Shown here: positions 23,649 to 37,300 of the stretch, piece after piece | Numbering within the stretch: the stretch's first letter is position 1 | Layout: each line of letters opens with the position of its first letter | The notes under the pieces: model-generated | Told to the model about the DNA's origin: nothing | Seen by the model: only the letters and a program-made list of their open reading frames with translations | Database searches by the model: none | Assembly: GCF_963675165.1 (NCBI RefSeq) | Contig: NC_087385.1 | Coordinates: 594,001 to 658,000, forward strand | Length of the DNA stretch: 64,000 nucleotides | Source of the DNA: Halichondria panicea | Lineage: Eukaryota; Porifera; Demospongiae; Suberitida; Halichondriidae | Direction of reading: 5' to 3' | Translations under genes and position numbers: made by a program

Positions 23649-25800
23649 TCAATACAGTTTCAGTTTGACTGGTTTGCCCAGTTGGTCCAGTCTTGGTAGA
23701 CCGTGTTTGAGGTCGTACTGGTGGACCAGGAACGAGTAGATCACATCAGCCACCAGGAAGATCTGCAGTGGAGGGGAGAGAGAGGGAAGATAAACAAAAT
23801 GCTAATCACGAAATTATATGTCACTGGAATAACTTTTCAATAAAACAATAATTATACGGTAACCATGGGGTTCATAATGTACTCCTGTTACTGACCTGAG
23901 CTAGTGAGTAGGTGAGAGTCATGGCAAAGAAGAAGTTAGCGTTAGCACTGCCTGCATGGATCCAGAGGTACCAGAGGACAGGACAGAGGAGAGAGGAGGC
24001 CAGGAACATGACCACCACCACCAGAGTGTAGCGCAGGTCTGCACACAGAGGGGGAGGGGATGAATGCAGATATTTCGATAAGAAAGATGTACTCCACACT
24101 GACATTAAGAATACTAAATATTTTTGGCATTTTGAAAATAAGAAGAACGAAGTTTTAGTGTTCATTCTCACACACAGTTACAGATACGTACGCTATTGAG
24201 GCTTGTACATACATCGTATGTATATTCTAGCTCCATGCACTCACATCTGAATGTGTGTGTCCAGAGTGGTAGGAGTGCTAGTGGGATGGTGAGGTCACCC
24301 AGGCACGGGTAGGACTTGAACAAGGTCGTCACAGAGAGGAGAATGTACGTCAGAAACACTGGATGGGGGGGAGGGGTTGAGTGAGGAAGTTTAGTATAGC
24401 AGAAATGGTCAAGAATTGATTTAGGTACAACAAACTTGACATGCTTCCTGTAACTCATATCGTAATTCTTGTTTCTATGATCTAAGATATGGAGCTGCAA
24501 TTAAAAAACCAGCTCTTTAAGTTATCTCACCTGAAGCGTATGGTGAGAGGGATGACGTAGATGAAGGCATTCATCTGGAACACACAGAGGAAGAATATTC
24601 TGAAGTGCTCAAACGTCTCAGTAAAGAAGTACCACAACAGGCCGAGGTTGGGAGTCTGGTCCGGGACAGAGAGCCTGTGAGGGTGTGTGGGGTGTGAGGT
24701 GAGTGGGAAGTGTGAGGGTGTGGGGTGTGGGTGTGAGGTGTGAGGGAAATATGAGGAATAAGAGGCGTACACACAAATAATATATTATAGGAAAGAGATT
24801 TGTTCTATTCGTGTGGCTGCAATGAGGCTACAGGTATGAACTGGTAAAGAAAGCTTGTATTAACGTGCCCTGGTTGAGCTATTAGTACCAGAGCATCTCC
24901 CTCTAAAGGTGAAGAGTTGGACCACTATCTAATCACAACATGAAATGTGGTGCATGATGTAGTCATCCTAACAATGAATACACTGACAATGCTCATAACA
25001 ATGACAGGCCACAACAATGTGCAAGCTGGTCATATGTATCTCCCACAATCAACTCCCCCAAACACTGACATGCCATTAGCTTAGCTTACATGACTCCATA
25101 CACAGCTTGCATGTAGTCCCATGACCCCATGACCCAGGCTGACCCCCCTAGCAACACTGCACTCCAGCACACCATCAGACACAACTGTTTAGCAGCTCCA
25201 AACACACACCCATCCTGTAAACAATCCGTATTCAATATAGTACTGTCAAGAGGATTACCATGATTGTCTAATACACACTTAAGTACATTCATCAGTGTAC
25301 ACAACACACTGATCATCATTACAGTACAATACAGCTTTTAAGTGTTTTCTAGGCAAGAACCTTTACTACCATATACACGCTAGAATGCATTCTGACAGCA
25401 TCCCCTCACCCTGTAGGACATGATCATGAATGGGAAGATGAGGACTGCAGGATAGAGTGAGAGGTAGGCAGCCACACACAGGCACAGGGAGGACAACACC
25501 TCGTGACCTGTGCATGCGTGGGTGGAGGGAGGAGGTTCATTCTGTTCATATAATGTGCGCGCAATTTGTGTAGCAATATCAGAATAGTACAAAAGAATTT
25601 CCTTTCAGTTTGTGGGCTAAGCACTAATACTAAACAAACTATCTTGGGTTTCCTGGTATTTAAGGGGGTACGATTTTAGGGCGAGCTAAGTACTGACCCA
25701 CCTCTCAGTTTGGTGGACAGAGCTGCAGTGACTGAGAGGTTAGTGAGGGTGATGGTGGAGAAGCCAGCACAGGTGACTATGGAGTAGGGGTTCAGTAGGT
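23649..25800 (-). pseudogene. PIGU 3' fragment, copy 2 (5' truncated)
   Basis: Contains the PIG-U exons from [15 protein letters not shown] (about 25680-25800) through [47 protein letters not shown] and the last two exons, ending at 23649. The exons are open, but the first several, including the start, are missing beyond about 25800, where unrelated sequence begins. It cannot make a normal protein. It is a longer fragment than the one at 8112-8486, so the two duplications had different breakpoints. Confidence 0.85.
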
Positions 25801-26165
25801 ACCTGCACCAGATGAGGGACCAAACACCCTCAAAACATTTAACATCATGATGATCTACCGGAGACGAGACATCTTCTGCCTTGCAGTGCAGTAGATCGAG
25901 CACAGTATTTAATATGGTCTTTTCTAGAGATGATACTTTAGGTACGTGGAGAGGACGACTTTCCCTTCTTTGTGGATACAGAATTGGATGAGCTGCTTTC
26001 CTTCCAGAGCAATGATATTAAAGGAGCTCACCTCGATTCGCTTTCAAACACTGTTAGCAAGTGGAATGGTAATGATCATCATAACAATTAATTTATACAT
26101 CAAACAAAAAAATCACACAAAATATCAGATCTAGCACTTGGTAACATGTAAATATGCATTAATAG
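25801..26165. other. Intergenic junction sequence
   Basis: Lies between the truncated PIGU fragment and the 3' end of the CYLD-kinase gene. It contains the duplication breakpoint. No gene was recognised. Confidence 0.4.
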
Positions 26166-29100
26166 TTACTGAGACGGCAGCTTATTGAGTTTTTCAAGTG
26201 CTTGGGTCATTGATAGTCTATTGTCTGGTTGGCTCTCGACGCAAGCTGCTATGATATCGTACACTTGTTCCCACTCACTCTTGATACGTAATAGTATTGC
26301 TCTTCTGTTCTCAGGGGAAGGCATCTCCTTGGCAATGGCCTCAGCTAGGAGGTAGCCGTAACTGTACACATCAATCTTTGTAGTTTGTTTCGGAAGGGGA
26401 TCGTCCAGATTAGATGGTGGGAAGGTTTCGGGGGCAGCATACACAATAGCACCAGGAGCTGCTGTCTTGCAGCTTTTAGCCAGATTGGCTGATCCAAAGT
26501 CGGATAGTTTTGCCTTCCAAACTCCTGGGTGTATTTGCTGGAGGAGGACATTGGGAGCACTCACATCACGGTGGATGATGGGCTCTTGATGCTCGTGGAG
26601 GTAGTGGAGGGCATAAGCCACCTCTCGAAATATCGATAACAAAGCATCCTTTTGGAAATTAACAATTTTCCTTTCATACGCAGATCGAAGGTCTGTGTCA
26701 AGAAACTCCAGAACAAGCAGAGGTGAGTCAGTACCTCTCTCCACACCAGCGTCCACTACAGCAGCAATCAGTCGCACCAGGTTGGGGTGTTGAACATGAG
26801 CCATGATTCGAATCTCTCTTTTGAGCAGGTCAATCGTGTTTTTGTGGAGTATTTTTGTGTGTGCACACTTTACTGCTACTTGCTGACCACGGAACAACCC
26901 TCGACACACTGATCCCCAAGCACCATGTCCTAGGTTGTCTTGCAACACAACCTCTTGTCTTCGTACATTCCACGAGTCTTGGTCTAGTCGCGGAATTTGG
27001 AGTTCAGAAAACTTTGAGCTTTCTGCCACCTCTAGCCTTTGTTGCATGTCCTGAGCCTGCTGTTGGTAGCACTGTGATTGAGCTTCAAGGTGTTGCTTCT
27101 GTCTTTCCAGTTGGTGCTTTTCATTATCTGAATTTTGCTTTTGTTGTTGTATTTGCTCTTCTTTCTCGGCCATTTCTTGAGAGGTGATACGTTCTCGCTC
27201 ATTGTATCGTTGTAACAACTGTTGCTTTTCAGCTTCCAATAGTTGGATATGTTGAGACTGCTCGGCCTGATTGGTTTCTATTCTCTGTTGAAGACTTCTA
27301 TTCTTGGCCTTAAGAGAAGTGATTTCTTGCTTGAGCTCCTCAACGATGTCATCTTTGCTCTCCATAAGCTTGGACACTGTTGGAACAACACCAATGTATT
27401 GATTGTTTTACTCAGCATAAATTGAACACTTACATTCAGTGATAATTGAGTAAGGCTCTCTGACTGAATGTGGTTGATGATCCTCTTCACCACCGTCTCC
27501 ATACATGGCGACATCAGGCTGAACATAGACACACATGTAGATGTCTTGAGTGAACCGTCGGACCAACTCTGGTAGCTCTCTTGGTGGTGTGTTGATCAAC
27601 CTGTCCTGGTCTCCCTCATACACCCACTCATTCAGCTCACGAGTGCAGTCAGTCACACGTGGAATGTTGTATGTGTTAACTGCATGTACACAACAATAAA
27701 CATACAACAAGTGAAGGCTGACTCTCACATTGCTTATCTGCCATGCTGTCAAAGAAGATCCACTTCTTCTGAATCTCATCCCTTGGGTCTCTAGTGAAGC
27801 AGACGTAGTGACTGGTCTCAATGCAGATTACAGAGAGGAGGTCCAACTGTGCCAGACCAGGATCATCAGCTGGAGTAGCAGGAACAACGGCAACAGTTAG
27901 CCTATGATTAGCTCTGTCCTTGTAAGAGGGGTTGTGATGGAAGAGGTCAGAGCAGCGCTGACAGTAGTGGGTGAACTGCTGCTGACTGAGAGGACCACAA
28001 CTATCACACTGGATAGTTGACTCCTCCCCACATGAATGGCAGGGTGGAGCTGGAGCTGTATCGAAAAAAGTTAAACGAGATACAAAGACATCCTGTTACA
28101 TTTTTTGTAGGTGTCAGTCAACTCTCTGATGTCCAGTTTCAGCTCTGGAACAATCCTCTTGTATGTTTGGAACTCTCTTCCAAACCGAGGAACTTGAAGC
28201 AGAAGCTTTGAGGGAACCTGAAAACATATAATAGTTGATTAACTTTAAAAAAATAGAGTCACCTTTGTGAATGAGATGTGCTGCTCTAGGAACATTTTTC
28301 TGAGTAGGTCTCCTACAGTGGGTAGTCTGAGGTTTGGGTCGTGCTCCATAAATAGCTGAACAAAGAACTCTTGCTCCACACCAAACGGACGTCTGTATAA
28401 ATTTATACGTGCGTCAGTGCACACACAATATTAGACATACCTGATGGAGATGAATGCCTTAGTGTGTAGCATGTGCTTGAAGAGCATGTTCAGAAACTCC
28501 TCAGGATCTGTAATAGGGGTTTTTATGAACACACAGCAATGATCCAGACTACAATTTCACCTTTCTCCTTCTCAGTGATTCCCTCCATCTTCCCGAGTTC
28601 TTCCAGAGCATTTCTCATCATCATCACTGACTCAAACCTCACCACACCATTCCTGAAGCAGAGTTGGATATACACACATGCCACAAGAAATCATTATTAC
28701 TTACTTTCTGAGAGGATTGACGATTCCCTTCCACAGTAGGTGGGCAACACGTTTCCTGTTCTGATCGCTGGTGATATTGGATTTGTCTGGGTCCAGGAAG
28801 ATGGTGTCAAAGACATCACTGAGGGCAAACAGACCAAAGATGGTAGAGTCCAGGTAGCAGGAGTTCTGGTGACCCTGGATACCACGACTGTTTCCAATGT
28901 ATCTCAACATTTGCTCATTAATGAATTGGTCTGTTTTCTCCTCCATTGGGACTTGTATAGCTACAGAATACACATCACTTTGAGAATGGGTAAGGGAGAC
29001 CATATACCAGATACATACACATGTCTACAGCGTATATAGTGTACGCAATTTACACTGACTCACGATTCCCTACTGATGATGCAGCGTGTCCAGCTTGTAG

Positions 29101-31138
29101 TCCAAACCTTTCGTCAGGACAGAGGCTAGCCAGTGGGAAATACAGTCCATGACCAAAGGTACAGGTGAAATACTTCTCTCCTGTGGTTTTGAAGGTTCCA
29201 TCAGTACATCCGTCCATGTAGTCCTCCTGTGAGCAAACATGTTTAATAATTATAGCACAATGTATAATTATTGACTCACTAGTTCAATCCCTGCCACCTG
29301 ACCATCCACTCCAGCTACTCTGCCAGTCCACCTGATCACTCCATAGTGTGGTGGCTCATTGGGATTTATAGTTGCCACTTGAACAGTTGAACCCACTGCC
29401 AGGTTGTAGGGGTTGGAGCTTCTCGAGGAATCGTAATCGTTTAACTGAGATGGTTGATTCGGTTGGTCGTTTTGTTGACTCTGCTCTACTGCTTCAATGT
29501 TAACATAGTCTGCATCCCCAGTGTTTTGTGGTGGGGTATGATTCGTCACTCGTTTCATATTAGGTTGTACATTTGCAGTTTTCTTTCTGTTCTCCTTTCT
29601 TTTAGCCTCTTCAGCATCCTTCAAAGCTTTCTTCTGCTCTGCCATAAACTGTCCCTTACTCAAGCCTTCCTCACGTGCAACAGCTGCTGGGTCTGAAAGG
29701 TCAACATCTCGAGTGTTGGCCAACTCTTCTCTAAACACTTCTCTAAACACAAAGTGCTCAGGGACCACTAAACGATGACCAGATTTAGCCTTAAACAAGC
29801 GATTTATTGCTGTCAGTGCTTTAGGGAAGAAATTAGTGACAGCAATTGAGTCCTGTGTGAAAAGAATCGTATTGCTATTTAGATGGAGTGCGAAGCGCAA
29901 GAGTGAAAATTGCACGCAGCACAACATTTTTTAACATTATGCCCACTTTCGGTCACACATCGTGCAGTAAGACTATGGAAAATCTCATTCTCAGTCAGGG
30001 GAATTCCCGTCTTACGTACGTAGAGCTGTTACAAACGGTCAACTAGCTAGCCTAGGATAAATTGAAATACTCGATGCTCTACGCAAATCTAAGACCGGAA
30101 TTCCCCTGACTGAGAATGAGATTTTCCGTAGTCTTACATGTACCATGTACACAACCGGTACAATCATTGAATCAAAATTAACTACAATACATCTATATAG
30201 CTACCCTGAATCCGGCACTGACAGAGTACTTACTGTTTCAATGCCGATATGGTTGGTATCCAGTGTTCTAGTCTGTAAATTCCTGCCAATCCAGCGAACA
30301 GTTCCACCCATGGGTTCTTTCTTCTTGTTGTAGACCACCACACGATCGTTGATCTTGAACATACGTGTAGGGAGCTTATCGGTAGGTGACCCGTGGGTAG
30401 AAGAGTTGACCCCTGATGGAGAAGAGCTCTTTAGCTGCTGACGTGTGGAACCATGGGGCACTTGGTGAGGTGGTTTAGCAGCAAGCTTATCCAGAGACGC
30501 AAAGAGACCGTAGTCTTGATCACAGTCAAAATATCTGTATCTCCCAAAGAAACCATCACTGCTGCCTTTTCCAAGGTAACGAGAGTCCTGTAGATAATTA
30601 TATAGATTTGTATGTAAGAGCATAATTATTATTATTATCATAACTATGCACTCACTGTAATCTCCACTCCAAAGTTCCTCCCTGGTAATGATGACACAGG
30701 TCCAACATATCTCACTACACCAGCAGACCAGGTAGGTGCAGGTGTGGGGAGCCTCACATAGACCTGGTCACCTATCTTCAGCTTGCCACCCCATTCCAGC
30801 TTATAGTCCTCAGAGAACACAGCAAATCGATCGGAAGGGTTCTCAATAGCTTTCAAAAGCTGTAGATCTATGCCATTCAGTGGAGACACATGATCGAACT
30901 GATCGTCTTCACCACAATACAGTGTGACACTGGTGTCTTTTGTTGAGCGAAAGTTGTGAGGTGGTCTTCCTTCATAGCGCTGTGCCAATTCTCTATGGTA
31001 AATTAGAGCAAGCAGTTCACCTCGTAACACTTGAACAGGTTTTGGACTGCCTATACTGACAGACATGATCTTCACTGGAGCCTTCTCTCCATACACATCC
31101 CTCATTAGCATGTACAGGTAGTCTGCCATTATGGCCAT
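26166..31138 (-). CDS. Intact CYLD deubiquitinase - coiled coil - protein kinase fusion
   Basis: Twelve exons: 30656-31138, 30234-30587, 29280-29852, 29064-29226, 28705-28960, 28561-28652, 28441-28507, 28263-28392, 28100-28217, 27729-28055, 27434-27679 and 26166-27376. They total 4,020 nt, a single frame of 1,339 residues. Three split CAP-Gly domains (about 95-200, 225-300, 410-510) precede a CYLD protease with Cys 559 in NSCYLDS, a B-box-like zinc cluster (about 751-795), His about 828 in ETSHYVCF and Asp about 848 in FFDSM. Residues 938-1065 are coiled coil. The kinase has GHGAWGS (1086), Lys 1106, Glu 1124, HRDVSAPN (1205) and DFG (1229). Both enzymes look active. Known CYLD proteins end after the protease, so the kinase is an added domain. 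The predicted role is ubiquitin-chain removal coupled to phosphorylation; substrates are unknown. The start lies 98 bp from the PIGU stop. A 12-bp duplication gives VFREVFRE in exon 3. Confidence 0.85.
29960..30136. repeat. Palindromic foldback repeat in intron 2 (paralogous copy)
   Basis: Same foldback element, same intron position and nearly the same sequence as 6790-6966. It is useful as a neutral marker for dating the duplication of these two CYLD-kinase genes. Confidence 0.75.
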
Positions 31139-31235
31139 GATCTGCTTTCTCTGAACTAGAGCCTCACCCACTTTTATGCCCATAAATATTTCAAAAATCA
31201 CAGAATGTGGATATTCATGAATTCCTAGTTAGCTC

Positions 31236-34182
31236 TCAATATAGTTTCAGTTTGACTGGTTTGCCCAGTTGGTACAGTCTTGGTAGACCGTGTTTGAGGT
31301 CGTACTGGTGGACTAGGAACGAGTAGATCACATCAGCCACCAGGAAGATCTGCAGGGGAGGGGAGAGAGGGAGGATAAACAAAATGCTAATCACGAAATT
31401 ATATGCCACTGGAATAACTTTTCAATAAAACAATAATTATACGCTAACCATGCACGGGGTTCATAATGTACTCCTGTTACTGACCTGAGCTAGTGAGTAG
31501 GTGAGAGTCATGGCAAAGAAGAAGTTAGCGTTAGCACTGCCTGCATGGATCCAGAGGTACCAGAGGACAGGACAGAGGAGAGAGGAGGCCAGGAACATGA
31601 CCACCACCACCAGAGTGTAGCGCAGGTCTGCACACAGGGGGGGGATATATTCTGCTCATAGTGGTATAATAAATTTAGTATTTATTTCCACACACAGTTA
31701 CATGTACATATACGGTGATGGTACAAGTCAGATTGAATGCTTTCACTAGTGACTTGTACATACATCGTATGTATGTTCTACCCCGATGCACTCACATCTG
31801 AATGTGTGTGTCCAGAGTGGCAGGAGTGCTAGTGGGACGGTGAGGTCGCTCAGACACGGGTAGGACTTGAACAAGGTCGTCACAGAGAGGAGAATGTACG
31901 TCAGAAACACTGGGTGGTCACTGGAGGGACGAGGGGTTGAGTGAGGAAATATAGTATAGCAAAAATGGTAAAGAATTGATTTAGGTACAACAAACTATAG
32001 GCCAAACTTGACATGTTTCCTGTAACCCATACCGTAATTCTTGTTTCTATGATCTAAGATATGGAGCTGCAATTAAAAAACCAGCTCCTTCTGTTCTCTC
32101 ACCTGAAGCGTATGGTGAGAGGGATGACGTAGATGAAGGCATTCATCTGGAACACACAGAGGAAGAATATTCTGAAGTGCTCAAACGTCTCAGTAAAGAA
32201 GTACCAGAACAGGCCGAGGTTGGGAGTCTGGTCCGGGACAGAGAGCCTGTGAGGGTGTGAGGGTGTGAGGGGTGTGAGGTGAGTGGGAAGTGTGAGGGTG
32301 TGAGTGGGGTGTGAGGAATAAGGGGCGTACATAACGTATATAAAATGTGTAGGAAAGAGATGTTGTTCTACTAGTGGTTGTAGGAGTACATGTGCATGCT
32401 GGTAAAGAGAGCTTGTATTACATGTAACATTGAGCTATTAGCTCTCCCTCTAAAGGTGACCACTATCTAATCACAACATGAAATGTGGTGTATAATGTAG
32501 TCATCCTAACAATGAATACACTGACAGAGTCATAACAATGACAGGCCACAACAATGTGCAAGCTGGTCATATGTATCTCCCACAATCAACTCCCCCAAAC
32601 TCTGACATGCCATTAGCTTACATGACTCCATACACAGCTTGCATGAAGTCCCATGACCCCATGACCCAGGCTGACCCCCCTAGCAACACTGCACTCCAGC
32701 ACACCATCAGACACAACTGTTTACCAGCTCCAAACACACACCCATCCTGTAAACAATCCGTATTCAATATAGTACTGTCAAGAGGATTACCATGATTGTC
32801 TAATACACACTTTAAGTACATTCATCAGTGTACACAACACACTGATCATCATTACAGTACAATACAGCTTTTTAGAATTAACTGTTTCTTAGGCAAGAAT
32901 CTTTACCAAACACACGCTAATGCATTCTGACAGCATCCCCTCACCCTGTAGGACATGATCATGAATGGGAAGATGAGGACTGCAGGATAGAGTGAGAGGT
33001 AGGCAGCCACACACAGGCACAGGGAGGACAACACCTCGTGACCTGTGCATGCGTGGGTGGAGGGAGGAGGTTCATTCAGTTCACATAATGTGCGTATAAT
33101 ACACACACCAATTTGTGTAGCAATATCAGAATAGTACAAAAGAATTTCCTTTCAGTTTGTGGGCTAAGCACTATTACTAAACAAACCATCTTGGGTTTCC
33201 TGGTATTTAAGGGGGTACGATTTTGGGGCGAGCTAAGTACTGACCTACCTCTCAGTTTGGTGGATAGAGCTGCAGTGACTGAGAGGTTAGTGAGGGTGAT
33301 GGTGGAGAAGCCAGCACAGGTGACTATGGAGTAGGGGTTCAGTAGGTACCTGCACACCAGAGGAGGGGGCGGTACATGTAATACACGTAATACACAATCC
33401 AGTACATGACAGCAGAGGAGGTACAACATCCGCGTGTCAAAGGAAACGTTTTAGACACTCAGTCATACTACACAGCTTCTTACACGAGTGCTACAAAGAG
33501 AGGTAGTGAGTTGTCCTCCTTCACCAAGATGGCCTCCACTCCTTTACCGTACTCACCACTGGAGGACTGCTGTCTGGAGATCTGGGGAGAAACGGTTGCA
33601 ATCATCAAACAATACAAGAATACCTACAACTCTACGTACCTGGCGTGATCGATGTGAGGTAGCAATTTGTGCTAAACAGACGGCCACCAGTAAATCCACA
33701 ACCTAATAGGGAATCCATGAAGGGCATAGGTACCTACGCAATGGTAACTCACCACAAAGAAAATACCGACTGCCCACTCTCCAAGACTATGGAGCCCTTC
33801 AAACAGGTAGAGAATCAGAGGTACCTGAAAATTAACGAGCAAAGTTTAAATCCGAACAATACCGGGAGAAAAGGGGTCTGGATTTTAACGACAGGGCTAT
33901 TACCTCATGGAAAACATCTCCAGCATATGGTGATGACCCACTGGTAGATAGAGCAGTACCCTCACGAACTGTGTATGTGACATGTGTACATGTATGTACG
34001 TGTGTGGTGTGAGGTTTGTGATCACTTATTACATGTAACTAACCTCTCATCCATTGATTGACTGGTGTACTGATCTCTATCCTCTTGCCCAGCCACTCGT
34101 TAGAGCCCTGCCAGAGCAGCAGTAGGCGAGTAGAGAGGGCCACAGCAGTGAGGAGAAGCTGGTTAAGGTTGGTGGAGGGCAT
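31236..34182 (-). CDS. PIGU: GPI transamidase subunit PIG-U
   Basis: A multi-membrane-segment ER protein of the GPI transamidase complex, which attaches GPI anchors to secreted proteins. Exon pieces in order include [19 protein letters not shown] (start 34182), [20 protein letters not shown] (about 33926-33978), [37 protein letters not shown], an exon ending [100 protein letters not shown] and [20 protein letters not shown], ending GKPVKLKLY. The order and spacing match animal PIG-U throughout, and I see no lesion. This is the only complete copy; two 3' fragments lie at 8112-8486 and 23649-25800. Its start is 191 bp from the divergent CYLD-like gene at 34374. Its 3' end lies next to the start of the CYLD-kinase fusion. 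Confidence 0.9.
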
Positions 34183-34373
34183 TGCAGCGGGTATAAATTA
34201 TTAAGCTCTACCCCGAAATATTATAGCCCCCCCCCCCCCCGGCCCCCAAGATACACATGATTGATACAGTACAGTAAACACGTACATACAGCCTCTTCAG
34301 TATTGAAGTAAGTTGGTAGCTCTATGTACAGTTATTCAATAGCTAGATAAATTTATGCCATTTTTATACAGAT
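34183..34373. promoter_or_regulatory. Probable bidirectional promoter between PIGU and the CYLD-like gene
   Basis: Only 191 bp separate the two divergent start codons. The interval contains a run of about 15 C (around 34228-34242) and no obvious TATA box in either direction. Shared regulation is inferred from the geometry alone. Confidence 0.45.
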
Positions 34374-37300
34374 ATGGCCAAAGTACTAGACTACCTGTAC
34401 ATTCTAATGAAGGATGTGTATGGAGAGAAGGCTCCAGGGAAGATCATGTCTGTCCTAACAGCTCCTTTCGCAGGTGGTCCGAAAACGGTTCAAGTGTTAC
34501 GAGGTGAACTGCTCACTCAAATTCCCCAACAAGAGTGGTCAGTACGCAATGATGGAAGACCACCTCACAACTTTCGCTCTACAAAAGACTCCAGTATCAC
34601 ACTGTATGGTGGTGAGGACGATGACTATGTGTCTCCACTGAATGGCAGAGATCTAAAGCTTTTGGAAGCTATTGAGAAGCCATACGATCGATTCGCTGTG
34701 TTCTCAGACGACAATAAGCTGGAATGGGGTGGCAGGCTGAAGAAGGGTGACCAGGTCTATGTGAGGCTCCCTGGTGATAATGCAAGTGTACCTACCTGGT
34801 CTGCTGGTGTAGTGAGACACTTTGGACCTGTGGGGTCATTACCAGGGAGGAACTTTGGAGTGGAGATTTCGGTGAGTGCAAAGTTATATGGTATGCTCTC
34901 CTTACAGACCTCATCTACAGGACTCTCGTTACCTTGGAAGAGGCAGCAGTGATGGTTTCTTTGGGGGATGCAAATATTTTGAGTGTGAGCACAACTGTGC
35001 TCTCTTTGTGTCTCTGGATAAGCTAGCAACTGAACCACATCACCAAGTACCCCATGGCTCCATACGCCAGCAACCAAAGGGTTCTGCCTTACCAGTCCCC
35101 AGTCCACGCACTGCAGCCAACTCTTCTAACTATGGGTCACCTGTTGATAAGCCCTCTCACTTCAAGATCAACGATCGTGTGGTGGTCTACAACAAGAAGA
35201 ATGTAGCCATGCATGGAACTGTTTGCTGGACTGGTAGGGATGTACAGACTAGAACACTGGACACCAACCACATAGGGATTGAAACAGTGAGTGATAATTA
35301 TGCCTCAGTGCGCATGCGCTAGTACAGTTGTGTGTTTGTGTGTAAATTGCTACAGCTGCTAAACGATCAACGAGAGTTTCTATAGGCTTCTAGTAATCTT
35401 TTTCATTCGTGGATTTGCAAAATAATGCTTCATTCTCGAGTTATGCCTATTTTGCCTATACTTAGAATGTCATTCAGCCTTTTCAGAAAAGTGCGTAGCC
35501 AAACTTATCCATGAAGTACTACTCTACTTTGTATAGTTAGCTCTGCACTAGAACGTAGCCACAAGAGTGAGAAGAGAGCTGCAAGGCTTTACTGATGCAG
35601 CAGCCATTAATTTTAGACTTAGTACTTCCTTTTTAATCAGGGTCGATCATTTCCCACTCTTTGAGTTTCCATGCATGCAGCAAAATTAATGCAAAATGCA
35701 AATGTTCATCATGATATCTGGCATGTGTGTATTAGCAATAGCTAATAGCTTTGACACATCCACCGAGGCGTCAGCACCCACGCTTTCATTACCCGAGGCG
35801 CGCGTGGGCGGCCACGGGTATAGTAGTATGTTGGTCTGTTTGTTTGTTTGTTTGTTTGTTTGTTTGTTTGTTTGTCACAGGTATATCTACTCACCTGGAT
35901 GCCACAGCGCTGCGTTTACAGCATAGATAGCCTTCACACAACAATATCTTGATTTAAATAGTGGCAGATTTTGATGTTAAAGCTTCATTGTCGAGCAAAA
36001 GCTAAGAAGCTTGAACTTGCACGTTGGCAGCTAGCTAGCTACACGTGGCCTTGATTACGTAGTTGCAGCTGAAGTGATCCTTACCAAATATAATTATAGT
36101 AGAAAGCTAAAATTGTGACTGGTTGTTGGCTGACTCTGGATCCTATACTCCAGCCTGGCAGGAGCCATACCTCTTTAAGTCTAAGCTCCAGGCTTCTTTG
36201 CTGTCATCCCTGTCCACAGTGCATGTCTAATGTGACATGTACCACTCAATGTTTCAGCATGCCTCCAAGTCTGGTTTAGTTTTATTGCTCTTGAGTTGCT
36301 GTGCTAGTCATACATGCACTGCATTATCACTCTTCTGGTTTCTTTATTATCATGTCACCAGCCGAGGGTTTGCACTTTAGTGCTCTAGTTATGTTTAGTA
36401 TTACCTATTCACACAGGATCGGGTTGCTGTCACTAAGGACGTTCCTAAAGCACTGACTGGAATAACTCACTTATTCCAGGCTACACCTGGTAAAAGTTTA
36501 GTGGTCCCTGAGTACCTTGTGTTCAGAGAGGAGTTGGCCAACACTCGCACACCCCCAGCTAGAGATGTTGACCATTTAGACCCAGCAGCTGCTGCACGTG
36601 AGGAAGGCGTGAGTAAGAGACGATTGATGGCTGAACAACAACAAGTTTTGAAAGAAGCACAAAAAGTTAAAAAAGACATGAAGAAAGCTGAAGAGAATAA
36701 ATCTGTTGAGTTCAGTGAAGTAAAAGTGGCATTGAATGAGAGCATAGACGTATCAAATCAAAAGAAACTATTAGAAGCTTTCAACGAAGAAAAACGAGAA
36801 GAGGACCGAAAAAAGAAAGCTCAGCAAGAAGAAGCCAAACTTAACGTGGAACAGCATGCAGGGCAAGCTAGAGGTCCCTCGGTTCAGAAACAAAACTCAT
36901 GGCACCCTGGAAGTGATAAAATTTACGATCAAATACATGTACCTAGTGACAGAAGCAGATTACCACATCAAAATGAGAGAGCTGCTGCAAATGTTCCTAT
37001 CGATCATGAGAGGATACATCAGCAACAAGGGGGACCTGGAGGTTACCCAGCACCAACTTATTCCCAAACCCCCCAAGATCATGACCCACACAGAGGTAGT
37101 GGTCAGATCCATAACTCAAAATATCCACCCCACCATGGTAACACAAGACCAGAGAGTGTCCAGCAACCACAACCACAGCATGACATGAGACGAGTGAACA
37201 GTCATAACCAAATGACACCACAAAACACTGTGGATCCAGATTATGATAACTGGGATATAGTGAATCAGTGTCAACGAAATGACCTGTCAAATCAACTGCC

